Source: Chloroflexota bacterium (lineage in GTDB: Bacteria > Chloroflexota > Dehalococcoidia > Lucifugimonadales > UBA1127). Taken from it: 56,496 bases of DNA. Shown here piece after piece: positions 26,394 to 34,261 of the stretch. The DNA lies in assembly GCA_026713825.1 (NCBI GenBank), contig JAPONS010000016.1, positions 1-56,496 on the forward strand. Reading direction: 5' to 3'. Both the position numbers and the translations under genes were made by a program. The notes below the pieces were generated by a model. It had not been told where the DNA came from and made no database searches. It worked only from the letters and a program-made list of their open reading frames with translations. How positions within the stretch are numbered: the stretch's first letter is position 1; each line of letters begins with the position of its first letter.

Positions 26394-26515
26394 GGAGACG
26401 GGTTCCAGCATTGGGCGTCAGCGTGTAAGCTAGGGTTGCCCCTCGCTTGTGCGGATTGCTATGTGATGCGACGTAGCGCGGCGGGCACACCGCCAACTAA
26501 GGAGGACCCCGGCAC

Positions 26516-29113
26516 ATGCCCGAATCGCAAGCTGTACTACTGCCCAAGAACGTCAGGCCGCTGCGCTATGCCGTCCACCTGACGCCCGATCTGGAGGCCT
26601 TCACTTTCGACGGCGAGGAGTCCATCGACATCGAGGTGCTGGAGGCGACGGACACCGTCGTGCTGAACGCGTGCGAGATGACCGTGCACTCGGCGAGCCT
26701 GATGGACGCCGGGAACGCGCAGGTCGACGCCACCGACATCGAGATGAACGCCGACGACGAGACGGTCGCGATCCGCTTTCCCTCGGCCGTCCAGCCCGGG
26801 CCCGCCGTGCTGCGCATCTCGTTCACGGGCGAGCTCAACGACCGGCTCACCGGCTTCTACCGGAGCACCTACACGCGAGAGGACGGCACGCCTCGGACGA
26901 TGGCGACCACGCAGTTCGAGCCGTCGTCGGCGCGGCGAGCGCTCCCGTGCTGGGACGAGCCCGCCATGAAGGCGAGCTTCCAGGTCACGCTGACGGTCCC
27001 GTCGGACATGGACGCCATCTCCAACATGCCCGCAGTGGATGAAACGGTGGACGGCGACACCAAGACGGTGCGATTCGGCGAATCGCCGGTCATGTCGACG
27101 TACCTGCTGGCGTTCGTGGTCGCGGAGCTGGGCTCCATCGAGCAGGAGGCGGCGAACGGGACGATGATCAGGGTGCTGACGACGCGCGGCAAGGAGGAAC
27201 AGGGACGGTTTGCGCTGGAGACCTCGGTCGCGCTGCTCACCTACTTCAACGACTACTTCGGCATCCCGTACCCGCTGGAGAAGCTGGACCACATCGCCAT
27301 CCCGGACTTCGCGGCGGGGGCAATGGAGAACTGGGGCATCATCACGTACCGCGAGACGGCGCTCCTCGTCGACCCGGCCATCAGCCCCGCGGCGACGCGT
27401 CAGCGCGTGGCGGAGGTCGTATCGCACGAGATGGCGCACATGTGGTTCGGCGACCTCGTCACGATGCAGTGGTGGGACGACCTGTGGCTCAACGAGAGCT
27501 TTGCCTCGTGGATGGGCGACAAGGCGGTCGACCACATCCACCCCGAGTGGAAGATGTGGACACAGTTTGTCGCCAACGACACGATCCGCGCCTTCAACCT
27601 CGACGGCCTGAAGAACTCGCACCCCATCGAGGCGACCGTCCACACGCCGGCCGAGGTGGAGGAGCTCTTCGACGCCATCAGCTACAGCAAGGGCGCGTCC
27701 ACCATCCGGATGCTGGAGCACTACCTGAGCGAGGAGACGTTCCGGGAGGGCCTGCGCCGCTACCTGGACGCCCACCAGTACGACAACGCGCGCACGGCCG
27801 ACCTCTGGGCGGCGCTTGAGGATGCGTCGGGCAAGCCGGTCAAGGCGCTGATGGACACCTGGACGGGGCAGATGGGCTACCCGGTGCTCACCGTCGGGTC
27901 GCGCCACGAGCCGGACGGCGTGAAGCTGGACGTGTCGCAGTCGCGGTTCCTGCTCAGCAACATCGCGGAGGACGTTGGAGACGACGAATCTTCGTGGAAG
28001 GTGCCGCTCAACGTTGCGGCGTCCTGGGACGACGGCGGACTGGCGACGCTTATGGAGTCCCGCGAGGACACCATCGTGCTCCCGCCCGCGCCCAGCACCG
28101 AAGGTTCATGGTTCAAGGTCAACGCGGGCCAGACCGGTTTCTACCGGGTGAACCTCAGCCCGCGCGACTGGGACGCGCTCATCCCCGCGGTCACGTCTCG
28201 CGCGCTGTCGGACACGGACCGGCTCGGCCTGCAGAACGACGCGTACGCGCTTGCGCGGGCGGGGTACCTGCCGATCAGCCAGTTCCTCGCACTCGCCGAG
28301 GGGTACCGCGACGAGACGGACGCCAGCGTGTGGCGCGACCTCGCGGGGAACCTCGGCGACCTCGACACGCTGCTTTCGGACGAGGCGTGCTACCCGGCGT
28401 TCAAGGCGCTGTGCCAGGGGCTGTTCAGCCCCCTCGCCGAGCGGATGGGCTGGGAGCCGAAGCCGGGCGATGGGCACCTCGACGCGATCCTGCGCAGCGT
28501 GGCCCTCGGGCAGGCGGGCTACTACGACGACCCGGCGGTGCTCGCGGAGGCGCGGCGCCGGTTCGAGCTGTACCTGGAGGACCCGTCGACGCTGCGGCCT
28601 GACCTTCGCGGGGTTGTGTTCAGCCTTACGGCGCAGCAGGGCGACACGGACACGTACAACAAGCTGTGGGAACTGCAGAAGAGCGCGGAGTCGCAGGAGG
28701 AAAAGGTCCGGCTGCTGATCTCGCTCACGCGCATCCCGGACCCGGAGCTCATCAGTGACGTCCTGCAGCGCTCGCTTACCGACGACGTCCGGTCGCAGGA
28801 CACCGTGTCCGTGGTGGGCGCAGTCTCGGCCAACCCGAAGGGCAAGGAGCTCGCGTGGGACTTTCTGAAGGACAACTGGGACACCTTCATGGACCGCTAT
28901 GGACACGGCGGGTTCATGCTCATGCGGATTGTCGGGCTGCCGCGCGGCTTTACGACGCGGGAGAAGCTCGACGAGGTGCGCGAGTTCTACGAGTCGCACC
29001 CTGCGCCGGCGGCGGAGCGGTCGGTGCGGCAGACCATCGAGGGGCTGGAGCTCAACGTGGCGTGGGTGGAGCGCAACAAGGACGACGTTGCGGACTGGTT
29101 CGCGGGGCGATAA
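26516..29113 (+). CDS. pepN: M1 family aminopeptidase
   Basis: An 865-residue zinc aminopeptidase. Substrate motif GAMENWG is at 268-274, zinc site HEMAH at 304-308 with Glu327 in NESFASW, and the transition-state tyrosine likely in ISYSKGASTIRMLEHYL. An N-terminal beta domain (1-200) and a C-terminal helical ERAP1-like domain (from about 510) complete the usual plan. It lacks a signal peptide and so acts in the cytoplasm. AAGGAGG lies well before the ATG. An FAH-family gene follows after 29 bases and may share the transcript. Confidence 0.95.
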   Translation: MPESQAVLLPKNVRPLRYAVHLTPDLEAFTFDGEESIDIEVLEATDTVVLNACEMTVHSASLMDAGNAQVDATDIEMNADDETVAIRFPSAVQPGPAVLRISFTGELNDRLTGFYRSTYTREDGTPRTMATTQFEPSSARRALPCWDEPAMKASFQVTLTVPSDMDAISNMPAVDETVDGDTKTVRFGESPVMSTYLLAFVVAELGSIEQEAANGTMIRVLTTRGKEEQGRFALETSVALLTYFNDYFGIPYPLEKLDHIAIPDFAAGAMENWGIITYRETALLVDPAISPAATRQRVAEVVSHEMAHMWFGDLVTMQWWDDLWLNESFASWMGDKAVDHIHPEWKMWTQFVANDTIRAFNLDGLKNSHPIEATVHTPAEVEELFDAISYSKGASTIRMLEHYLSEETFREGLRRYLDAHQYDNARTADLWAALEDASGKPVKALMDTWTGQMGYPVLTVGSRHEPDGVKLDVSQSRFLLSNIAEDVGDDESSWKVPLNVAASWDDGGLATLMESREDTIVLPPAPSTEGSWFKVNAGQTGFYRVNLSPRDWDALIPAVTSRALSDTDRLGLQNDAYALARAGYLPISQFLALAEGYRDETDASVWRDLAGNLGDLDTLLSDEACYPAFKALCQGLFSPLAERMGWEPKPGDGHLDAILRSVALGQAGYYDDPAVLAEARRRFELYLEDPSTLRPDLRGVVFSLTAQQGDTDTYNKLWELQKSAESQEEKVRLLISLTRIPDPELISDVLQRSLTDDVRSQDTVSVVGAVSANPKGKELAWDFLKDNWDTFMDRYGHGGFMLMRIVGLPRGFTTREKLDEVREFYESHPAPAAERSVRQTIEGLELNVAWVERNKDDVADWFAGR

Positions 29114-29142
29114 TTCGGACGACGCAAGACTAGGAGGAAAAA

Positions 29143-30072
29143 ATGAAGCTCGTGATGTACAACGACAACCAGCCGGGCATCCTGACCGATGCGGGAGTAA
29201 TTGACGTAAGCGACATCAGTCCCGGCGGCGGCCAGGCCGCGATGGTCCACTTGATCACCAACTACGACGACCTGAAAGGGCAGCTCGAGGCGCGGGCCGC
29301 GGAGGGTACGCCGGTCGAGGGCGCGCAGCTACGGGCCCCGTTGCCGCGCCCCAACAAGGTCCTCTGCATGGGCGGCAATTTCCGGGAGTTTGGCGCGCGG
29401 GAGCCATCGCCGATGTGGGGATTCACCAAGGCGCTCGACAGCATCATCGGGCCGGGCGACACCGTCGTACTGCCGGACGTCGACGCCAACATCTTCCACC
29501 ACGAGGCGGAGCTGCTGCTGGTCTTCGGCAAGGGCGGGAAGGACATCCCGGCGTCGGAGGCGATGGACCACGTCTTCGGCTACACCGCGGGCGTGGACGT
29601 CTCGGCGCGCATGTCCGGCGGCGGGGGCCGGGTGCCGAACACGATGCCGATCTCGGAGCACAAGTCCTACGACACCTTCTGCCCCATGGGCCCGTGCATC
29701 GTGACCAAGGACGAGATTGCCGACCCGGAGAACTTGCAGGTCACGCTCAAGGTCGACGGTGAGGTACGGCCCAACTACAACACGAGCGACCTGGCGCACT
29801 CCATCGCGGAGTCGATCGAGTACGTGGCGGCGATCGAGGAGATCAGCGCCGGCGACGTGCTGTTCATGGGCACGAATCACCAGGGACTCGGCGCGATGCA
29901 GGACGGCGAGACCATCGAGATGGGCATCGAGGGCATCGGCAGCTTCACGTTCAGTGTGAGCGACCCGTTGAAGCGCCGCTGGCCGAAGGGCGTCGACGAG
30001 GCGACGGCCAAGGACATCCGCGAGGGCACCGGCGGGCCGGGGCGGCAGTCGCGGCCGATGCCGGCGGGGTAG
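29143..30072 (+). CDS. Fumarylacetoacetate hydrolase family protein
   Basis: A 309-residue FAH-fold enzyme. The metal site is Glu121 and Glu123 in HHEAELLLVFG and Asp152 in GYTAGVDVSAR. The N-terminal YNDNQPGILTD is the usual small domain, and the core ends MGTNHQGLGAMQDGETIEMGIEGIGSFTFSV. Relatives cleave C-C bonds in beta-diketone or acylpyruvate compounds or decarboxylate oxaloacetate-like acids. The gene follows TAGGAGGAAAAA. It may act on ring-cleavage products together with the oxygenase of this region, which is inference. Confidence 0.9.
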   Translation: MKLVMYNDNQPGILTDAGVIDVSDISPGGGQAAMVHLITNYDDLKGQLEARAAEGTPVEGAQLRAPLPRPNKVLCMGGNFREFGAREPSPMWGFTKALDSIIGPGDTVVLPDVDANIFHHEAELLLVFGKGGKDIPASEAMDHVFGYTAGVDVSARMSGGGGRVPNTMPISEHKSYDTFCPMGPCIVTKDEIADPENLQVTLKVDGEVRPNYNTSDLAHSIAESIEYVAAIEEISAGDVLFMGTNHQGLGAMQDGETIEMGIEGIGSFTFSVSDPLKRRWPKGVDEATAKDIREGTGGPGRQSRPMPAG

Positions 30073-30085
30073 GCGCCGCTCGGCC

Positions 30086-30628
30086 ATGGACATCGAGATC
30101 GGCAACGGGTTCGCCCTGCGCGACTGGGCGTCGGCGTGGGAGAACGCCGACCGGGAGCGGTTCGTCACGTTTGCCAACGACTACGACGTCTGGAGGCAGC
30201 TGTACGACCGCTTCCCCCGCCCGTACACGTCTGCGGACGCCGACGAGTGGATTGCGCTGAATGCCGGACGGACCACGCTCTCAACCTTCGCCATCTGCGA
30301 CGCCGACGGGCCCATCGGCAGCGCCGGACTCACGCTGCGGGACGCCGACTACCGGCACTCGGCCGAGATCGGCTACTGGCTGGGGAAGCCGTTCTGGGGC
30401 CAGGGCATCGTGACCGCCGCGGTGAAGGCCTTGACGCACTACGCGTTCGAGTCGCTCGGACTCATCCGGATTGAGGCGCACATCTTCGCTCGCAATCACG
30501 CGTCGGCGAGGGTGCTGGAGAAGGCCGGGTACCAGCGCGAGGGGCTGCTGCGCAAGGCCAGCATGAAGGAGGACGAGGCGCTCGACAACGTGCTGTTCGC
30601 GGCGCTGAGGGACGAGTGGCGGCCGTAG
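30086..30628 (+). CDS. GNAT acetyltransferase of the RimJ/RimL type
   Basis: A 180-residue acetyltransferase. The acetyl-CoA loop is within AEIGYWLGKPFWGQGIVTAAVKALTHYAF (about 93-122), followed by IRIEAHIFARNHASARVLEKAGYQREGLLRK, both typical of RimL-like proteins. It probably acetylates an N-terminal amino group of a protein or a small molecule. It starts 13 bases after the FAH-family gene and is likely in the same transcript. No strong ribosome site. Confidence 0.9.
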   Translation: MDIEIGNGFALRDWASAWENADRERFVTFANDYDVWRQLYDRFPRPYTSADADEWIALNAGRTTLSTFAICDADGPIGSAGLTLRDADYRHSAEIGYWLGKPFWGQGIVTAAVKALTHYAFESLGLIRIEAHIFARNHASARVLEKAGYQREGLLRKASMKEDEALDNVLFAALRDEWRP

Positions 30629-30672
30629 CCGAGCGGGCGGCGGGCGGCCGGCAATCGGAAGGAGCGTGAACG

Positions 30673-31005
30673 ATGGCGATGTACCGCGTGTTCCCTGACG
30701 AGAACGGGGAGAGCCACATCGAGCCGCTGTCGCTGGACGACCATGCCTACCTGGAGGCGTTCAACAACGTCACGGAAGCGGGCATCCGGCACTACTCGGA
30801 GCTGCGGTGGATGGACTTCCACCCGCTGCCGGAGCGGCGACTGATCATTCAGCTCGTGGGCGAGATCGAGATCGGGCTGAGCGACGGCACGAAGCAGCGA
30901 TTCGGCCCCGGCGACGTTCGGCTGATGGAGGACGTCACCGGCAAGGGGCACACGCACGAGGACGTGACGGAATGTACGCAGTTCATCATGATGCTGAAGG
31001 ACTAA
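30673..31005 (+). CDS. Cupin-domain protein, copy 1
   Basis: A 110-residue single-domain cupin. The second cupin motif is FGPGDVRLMEDVTGKGHTHE (about 76-95). It shares with the minus-strand cupin at 31441 the wording RIV/RVF-PDENGESHIE, QxxIxLxGEIEIxxxDGxxxRFGPGDVxLxEDxTGxGH, so both are paralogues. The first motif histidines are partly missing, so a metal-dependent activity is uncertain. An AAGGAGCG site precedes the ATG. Confidence 0.85.
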   Translation: MAMYRVFPDENGESHIEPLSLDDHAYLEAFNNVTEAGIRHYSELRWMDFHPLPERRLIIQLVGEIEIGLSDGTKQRFGPGDVRLMEDVTGKGHTHEDVTECTQFIMMLKD

Positions 31006-31010
31006 GGGGG

Positions 31011-31427
31011 CTAGTAGACTCTGTTTCCTGACTTATCGCGTTTAAACGCTCCGATGCAGAACTCGTTACCCTCAGGGTCAGCACAGGTGACTCCGCCTCC
31101 AGGCCGGATTTCGCCAACTTGGCTTCCACCGAGAACAATTATCTTTCGAAGTGCTTCGTCGACATCAGTAACATGAAAGTCAAGGTGGCAGCGGTTCTTA
31201 ACCAACTTAGCCTCAGGGACTCTCTGAAGCACCAACCACATCGCGGGAGCGAGTTCACCTACCGTTAGCCATCCACCATCACCACGAAGAGGCCCCGGCT
31301 CCTCATCAATTACTACACTCCAGAATGCTGCTTCCCTTTCAATGTCGTTGACATCCAACACTACGGCACCGGAATTAAGGACAATGCCGCCGGCAGACGG
31401 CGGACTGAATCGTTCCTTGTCGATCAT
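31011..31427 (-). CDS. VOC/glyoxalase-fold protein
   Basis: A 138-residue protein of the vicinal-oxygen-chelate fold. The plan is NSGAVVLDVNDIEREAAFWSVVIDEEPG (first beta-alpha-beta), CHLDFHVTDVDEALRKIIVLGGSQVG (second) and the ending CADPEGNEFCIGAF. It starts at an ATG after GGGAGGG. Codon use is richer in A/T than its neighbours, hinting at recent arrival. The gene lies directly against the end of cupin 1 on the opposite strand. The activity is unknown; relatives act as dioxygenases, isomerases or resistance proteins. Confidence 0.85.
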   Translation of the reverse strand: MIDKERFSPPSAGGIVLNSGAVVLDVNDIEREAAFWSVVIDEEPGPLRGDGGWLTVGELAPAMWLVLQRVPEAKLVKNRCHLDFHVTDVDEALRKIIVLGGSQVGEIRPGGGVTCADPEGNEFCIGAFKRDKSGNRVY

Positions 31428-31440
31428 GGAGTTGCCCTCC

Positions 31441-31794
31441 CTAATCCAGCGGGACCCACATCATGGTGCGGGGCTTGCCGACTACTACACGGGTGACGTG
31501 GCCCTGGCCGGTGAGGTCCTCGGCGAGGAGGACGTCTCCGGGGCCGAAGCGCTTGGTGGCGCCGTCGCCGACCTCGATCTCGCCCTCGCCCTCCAGGGTG
31601 ATGACGTACTGGCGGCCGGGCGCGCAGTGCCAGTCGAGGACGTAGCCGGCCGACTGGCGGGTGAAGAAGGCGTGCTTGGCGTTCGAGGGCGGGGTTGCCT
31701 CGGACTGGCCATCGCCCCTTGGGTTGAAGTCGAGGTCGACTACCTCGAAGTGGGACTTGCCGTCGTCGCCGGTGTAGATGCGCGTGACGTGCAT
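31441..31794 (-). CDS. Cupin-domain protein, copy 2
   Basis: A 117-residue cupin paralogous to the one at 30673. The first motif is near DWHCAPGRQYVITLEGEGEIE and the second FGPGDVLLAEDLTGQGHVTRVV. An AGGAGG site precedes the ATG. It is followed after 13 bases by the VOC gene, so these two are probably co-transcribed. The function is unknown. Confidence 0.85.
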   Translation of the reverse strand: MHVTRIYTGDDGKSHFEVVDLDFNPRGDGQSEATPPSNAKHAFFTRQSAGYVLDWHCAPGRQYVITLEGEGEIEVGDGATKRFGPGDVLLAEDLTGQGHVTRVVVGKPRTMMWVPLD

Positions 31795-31900
31795 GGTGGC
31801 GCCTCCTGATGTCTAGGTGAAGCCGCGACTCAGTTTGTTGGTGAGGGCAGTATAGCGTTTCCCCACGCCAAAACCCCTACCTGCGCATAGCTCAGTTTCC

Positions 31901-31929
31901 TTGACCCGCGACGAATTTCGTGATACTTT
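31901..31929 (+). promoter_or_regulatory. Promoter of hppA
   Basis: TTGACC (31901-31906), 17-base spacer, TACTTT (31924-31929). It overlaps an upstream in-frame extension of hppA, which supports the TTG start at 31979. Confidence 0.75.
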
Positions 31930-31978
31930 CGGCAATTGCCTGAGACAGACACCCAAAGTCGATACGGAGGTGACTCCC

Positions 31979-34033
31979 TTGGACGGCCTGATATTGGCCA
32001 TTGTGGCGGGCTTGGCTGCACTTGTTTTTGCTGCGTTCCTGGCTATGCGCGTCCTTGCTGCGGACGAAGGAACCGATCGCATGAAGGAGATCGGCGCAGC
32101 CATCCAGGAGGGCGCGAATGCCTTCCTCAAGCGCGAGTATACGGTCCTGGCTGGATTCGTTGTCATTGTTTTCATCGTCCTGCTGGCGCTAGGACTCTAT
32201 GGTGAGGGTCAGGACGAGAGGACGGCCTACGCCTACCTTGTGGGCGCCATAGCGTCCGCGGTGGCGGGCTTTGCGGGCATGCGCATCGCGGTGAAAGCCA
32301 ACATGCGAACCGCTTCAGCGGCGCGCACCGGCCTGAATCGTGCCCTAAGAATTGCCTTCTCCAGCGGCGGCGTCATGGGCGTCACCGTAGTCGGCATCGG
32401 GCTCCTTGGCGCGGTGATCCTCTGGATCATCTTCGAGGACCCCAACGTTGTCGCAGGGTTCAGCTTTGGCGCATCCAGCATTGCGCTCTTCGCCCGCGTC
32501 GGTGGGGGCATCTACACCAAGGCCGCCGACGTGGGAGGCGACCTCGCGGGCAAGGTGGAGGCGGGCATCCCGGAGGACGACCCGCGCAACGCCGCCGTCA
32601 TTGCCGACAACGTGGGCGACAACGTCGGCGACGTGGCCGGCATGGGGGCCGACCTCTTCGAGTCCTACGTCGGCTCGATCATCGCTAGCCTCGCGCTGGC
32701 AGCCACCGGGGCGGCGTTCCTCGGCGCGCCGGAGACGATTTCACGCGAGGCGCCCCTGAGCGTGCTCCCGTTCGCCATCGCCGCAGTCGGCATCGTGGCG
32801 TCCATCATCGGCACGTTCCTCGTGCGCACGGGCGAGACCACCAACATTGGAAGTCTCCTCTGGTCCCTGAGGCGGGGTATCTTTGCCGCCGCGATCCTGG
32901 CGCTCGCCGGTTCGTTCGGGGCCATTTACTGGGTGATAGAGTCTCAGGCCGGTCTGGGAATGGATAGCGTCTGGCAGCTCTGGGGCGCGGTAGCCGTCGG
33001 ACTTGGGGCCGGGGTCATCATCGGCGTCAGCACTGAGTACTACACCAGCTATGAATACAAGCCGACCCGCGGCATCGCCGGACGCGCAGTAACCGGCCCC
33101 GCAACGGTTATCATCAGCGGTTTCGCTACGGGGATGCTCAGCACCGTCATCCCGATCCTCGTCATTGCTGCCGCCGTCATCGGCGCTCACGAGCTTGCGG
33201 GACTGTACGGCATCGCGATCGCGGCCGTCGGCATGCTCTCCACCCTCGGAATCACACTGGCCACTGACGCCTACGGGCCCGTGGCCGACAATGCAGGCGC
33301 GATTGCGGAGCAGGCCCACCTGGACCCGGAGGTCCGGGAGCGGACGGACGCCCTGGACTCCCTGGGCAACACTACGGCCGCCACGGGCAAGGGATTCGCC
33401 ATCGGCTCGGCCGTCCTCACGGCCCTGGCGCTCATGGCAGCCTACGCCAATGTTGTCGGACTCGAGGCCATTGACCTGCTGGAGGTTTCCACGCTGGTGG
33501 GCCTCCTCATCGGCGCACTGATGCCATTCGTGTTCAGCGCGCTCACGATGGAAGCTGTGGGCCGCGCCGCGCAGGACATGGTCGAAGAGGTGCGGCGGCA
33601 GTTCAACGAGATCCCGGGGCTCCGGGAAGGGAAAGAGGGCGTGCGCGCGGAGTACGCACGCTGCGTGGACATCAGCACCAAGGGCGCGCTGCGCGAGATG
33701 ATCGTACCGGGACTGCTCGCGGTCATCGTTCCGATTGCGGTTGGGATGACCCCATTCCTCGGCAAAGAGGCAGTGGGCGGTCTGCTCATCGGCGCCATCG
33801 CCGCCGGGTCGTTGCTCGCCATCACCATGGCGAACAGCGGCGGAGCCTGGGACAACGCCAAGAAGTACATCGAAGCAGGCGCCCTAGAGGGCAAGGGTGG
33901 CGAGCCGCACAAGGCCGCTGTGGTTGGCGACACCGTCGGCGACCCGTTCAAGGACACTTCCGGCCCGTCCCTGAACATCCTGTTGAAGCTGATGTCAATT
34001 GTGGCACTGGTGTTTGCGCCGCAATTCATCTAG
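31979..34033 (+). CDS. hppA: Membrane-bound pyrophosphatase, K+-dependent type
   Basis: A 684-residue integral membrane pump with about 16 helices that uses pyrophosphate hydrolysis to move H+ or Na+ outward. The substrate site reads [38 protein letters not shown] and a later [33 protein letters not shown] has Ala467 where K+-independent enzymes have Lys, so this is the K+-dependent class. The sequence does not decide between H+ and Na+. The start is TTG at 31979, 8 bases after CGGAGG. It likely recycles biosynthetic PPi into ion gradient. Confidence 0.95.
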   Translation: MDGLILAIVAGLAALVFAAFLAMRVLAADEGTDRMKEIGAAIQEGANAFLKREYTVLAGFVVIVFIVLLALGLYGEGQDERTAYAYLVGAIASAVAGFAGMRIAVKANMRTASAARTGLNRALRIAFSSGGVMGVTVVGIGLLGAVILWIIFEDPNVVAGFSFGASSIALFARVGGGIYTKAADVGGDLAGKVEAGIPEDDPRNAAVIADNVGDNVGDVAGMGADLFESYVGSIIASLALAATGAAFLGAPETISREAPLSVLPFAIAAVGIVASIIGTFLVRTGETTNIGSLLWSLRRGIFAAAILALAGSFGAIYWVIESQAGLGMDSVWQLWGAVAVGLGAGVIIGVSTEYYTSYEYKPTRGIAGRAVTGPATVIISGFATGMLSTVIPILVIAAAVIGAHELAGLYGIAIAAVGMLSTLGITLATDAYGPVADNAGAIAEQAHLDPEVRERTDALDSLGNTTAATGKGFAIGSAVLTALALMAAYANVVGLEAIDLLEVSTLVGLLIGALMPFVFSALTMEAVGRAAQDMVEEVRRQFNEIPGLREGKEGVRAEYARCVDISTKGALREMIVPGLLAVIVPIAVGMTPFLGKEAVGGLLIGAIAAGSLLAITMANSGGAWDNAKKYIEAGALEGKGGEPHKAAVVGDTVGDPFKDTSGPSLNILLKLMSIVALVFAPQFI

Positions 34034-34045
34034 GGGTGCATGAAA

Positions 34046-34111
34046 GGCCGCACCGCACTGGTCACGATATAAGAACTTTCTTAGAACTTGACAAGCACGT
34101 GCGGTGCGGCC
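34046..34111. repeat. Long-loop perfect inverted repeat after hppA
   Basis: GGCCGCACCGCAC (34046-34058) and its exact complement (34099-34111) flank a 40-base AT-rich loop that contains AGAACTT twice. It starts 12 bases after the hppA stop. It could be a terminator-like structure or a mobile-element relic. Confidence 0.65.
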
Positions 34112-34203
34112 AAGATATTGGGTGAAGCGTGGTCCGGCACGTATTGGCGGGCCATCCGGAGAACTGGGACGGACAGCGTTCCACAGTTAGCGGCGTGGTA
34201 CAC

Positions 34204-34224
34204 TGGGAGTGGACCCACTCCCTT
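34204..34224 (+). terminator. Small hairpin upstream of the metallopeptidase lipoprotein
   Basis: GGGAGTG, GACC loop, CACTCCC and TTTG. It may end a transcript coming from hppA. Between 34112 and 34203 I see no gene. Confidence 0.4.
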
Positions 34225-34261
34225 TGATTACTCCCGCTGTAGATAACAAGGCAGGGCCATC

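Noticed and set aside
31901-31978. N-terminal extension of hppA
   Set aside because: It overlaps the -35 and -10 boxes of the hppA promoter, and the TTG at 31979 has a well-placed ribosome site.
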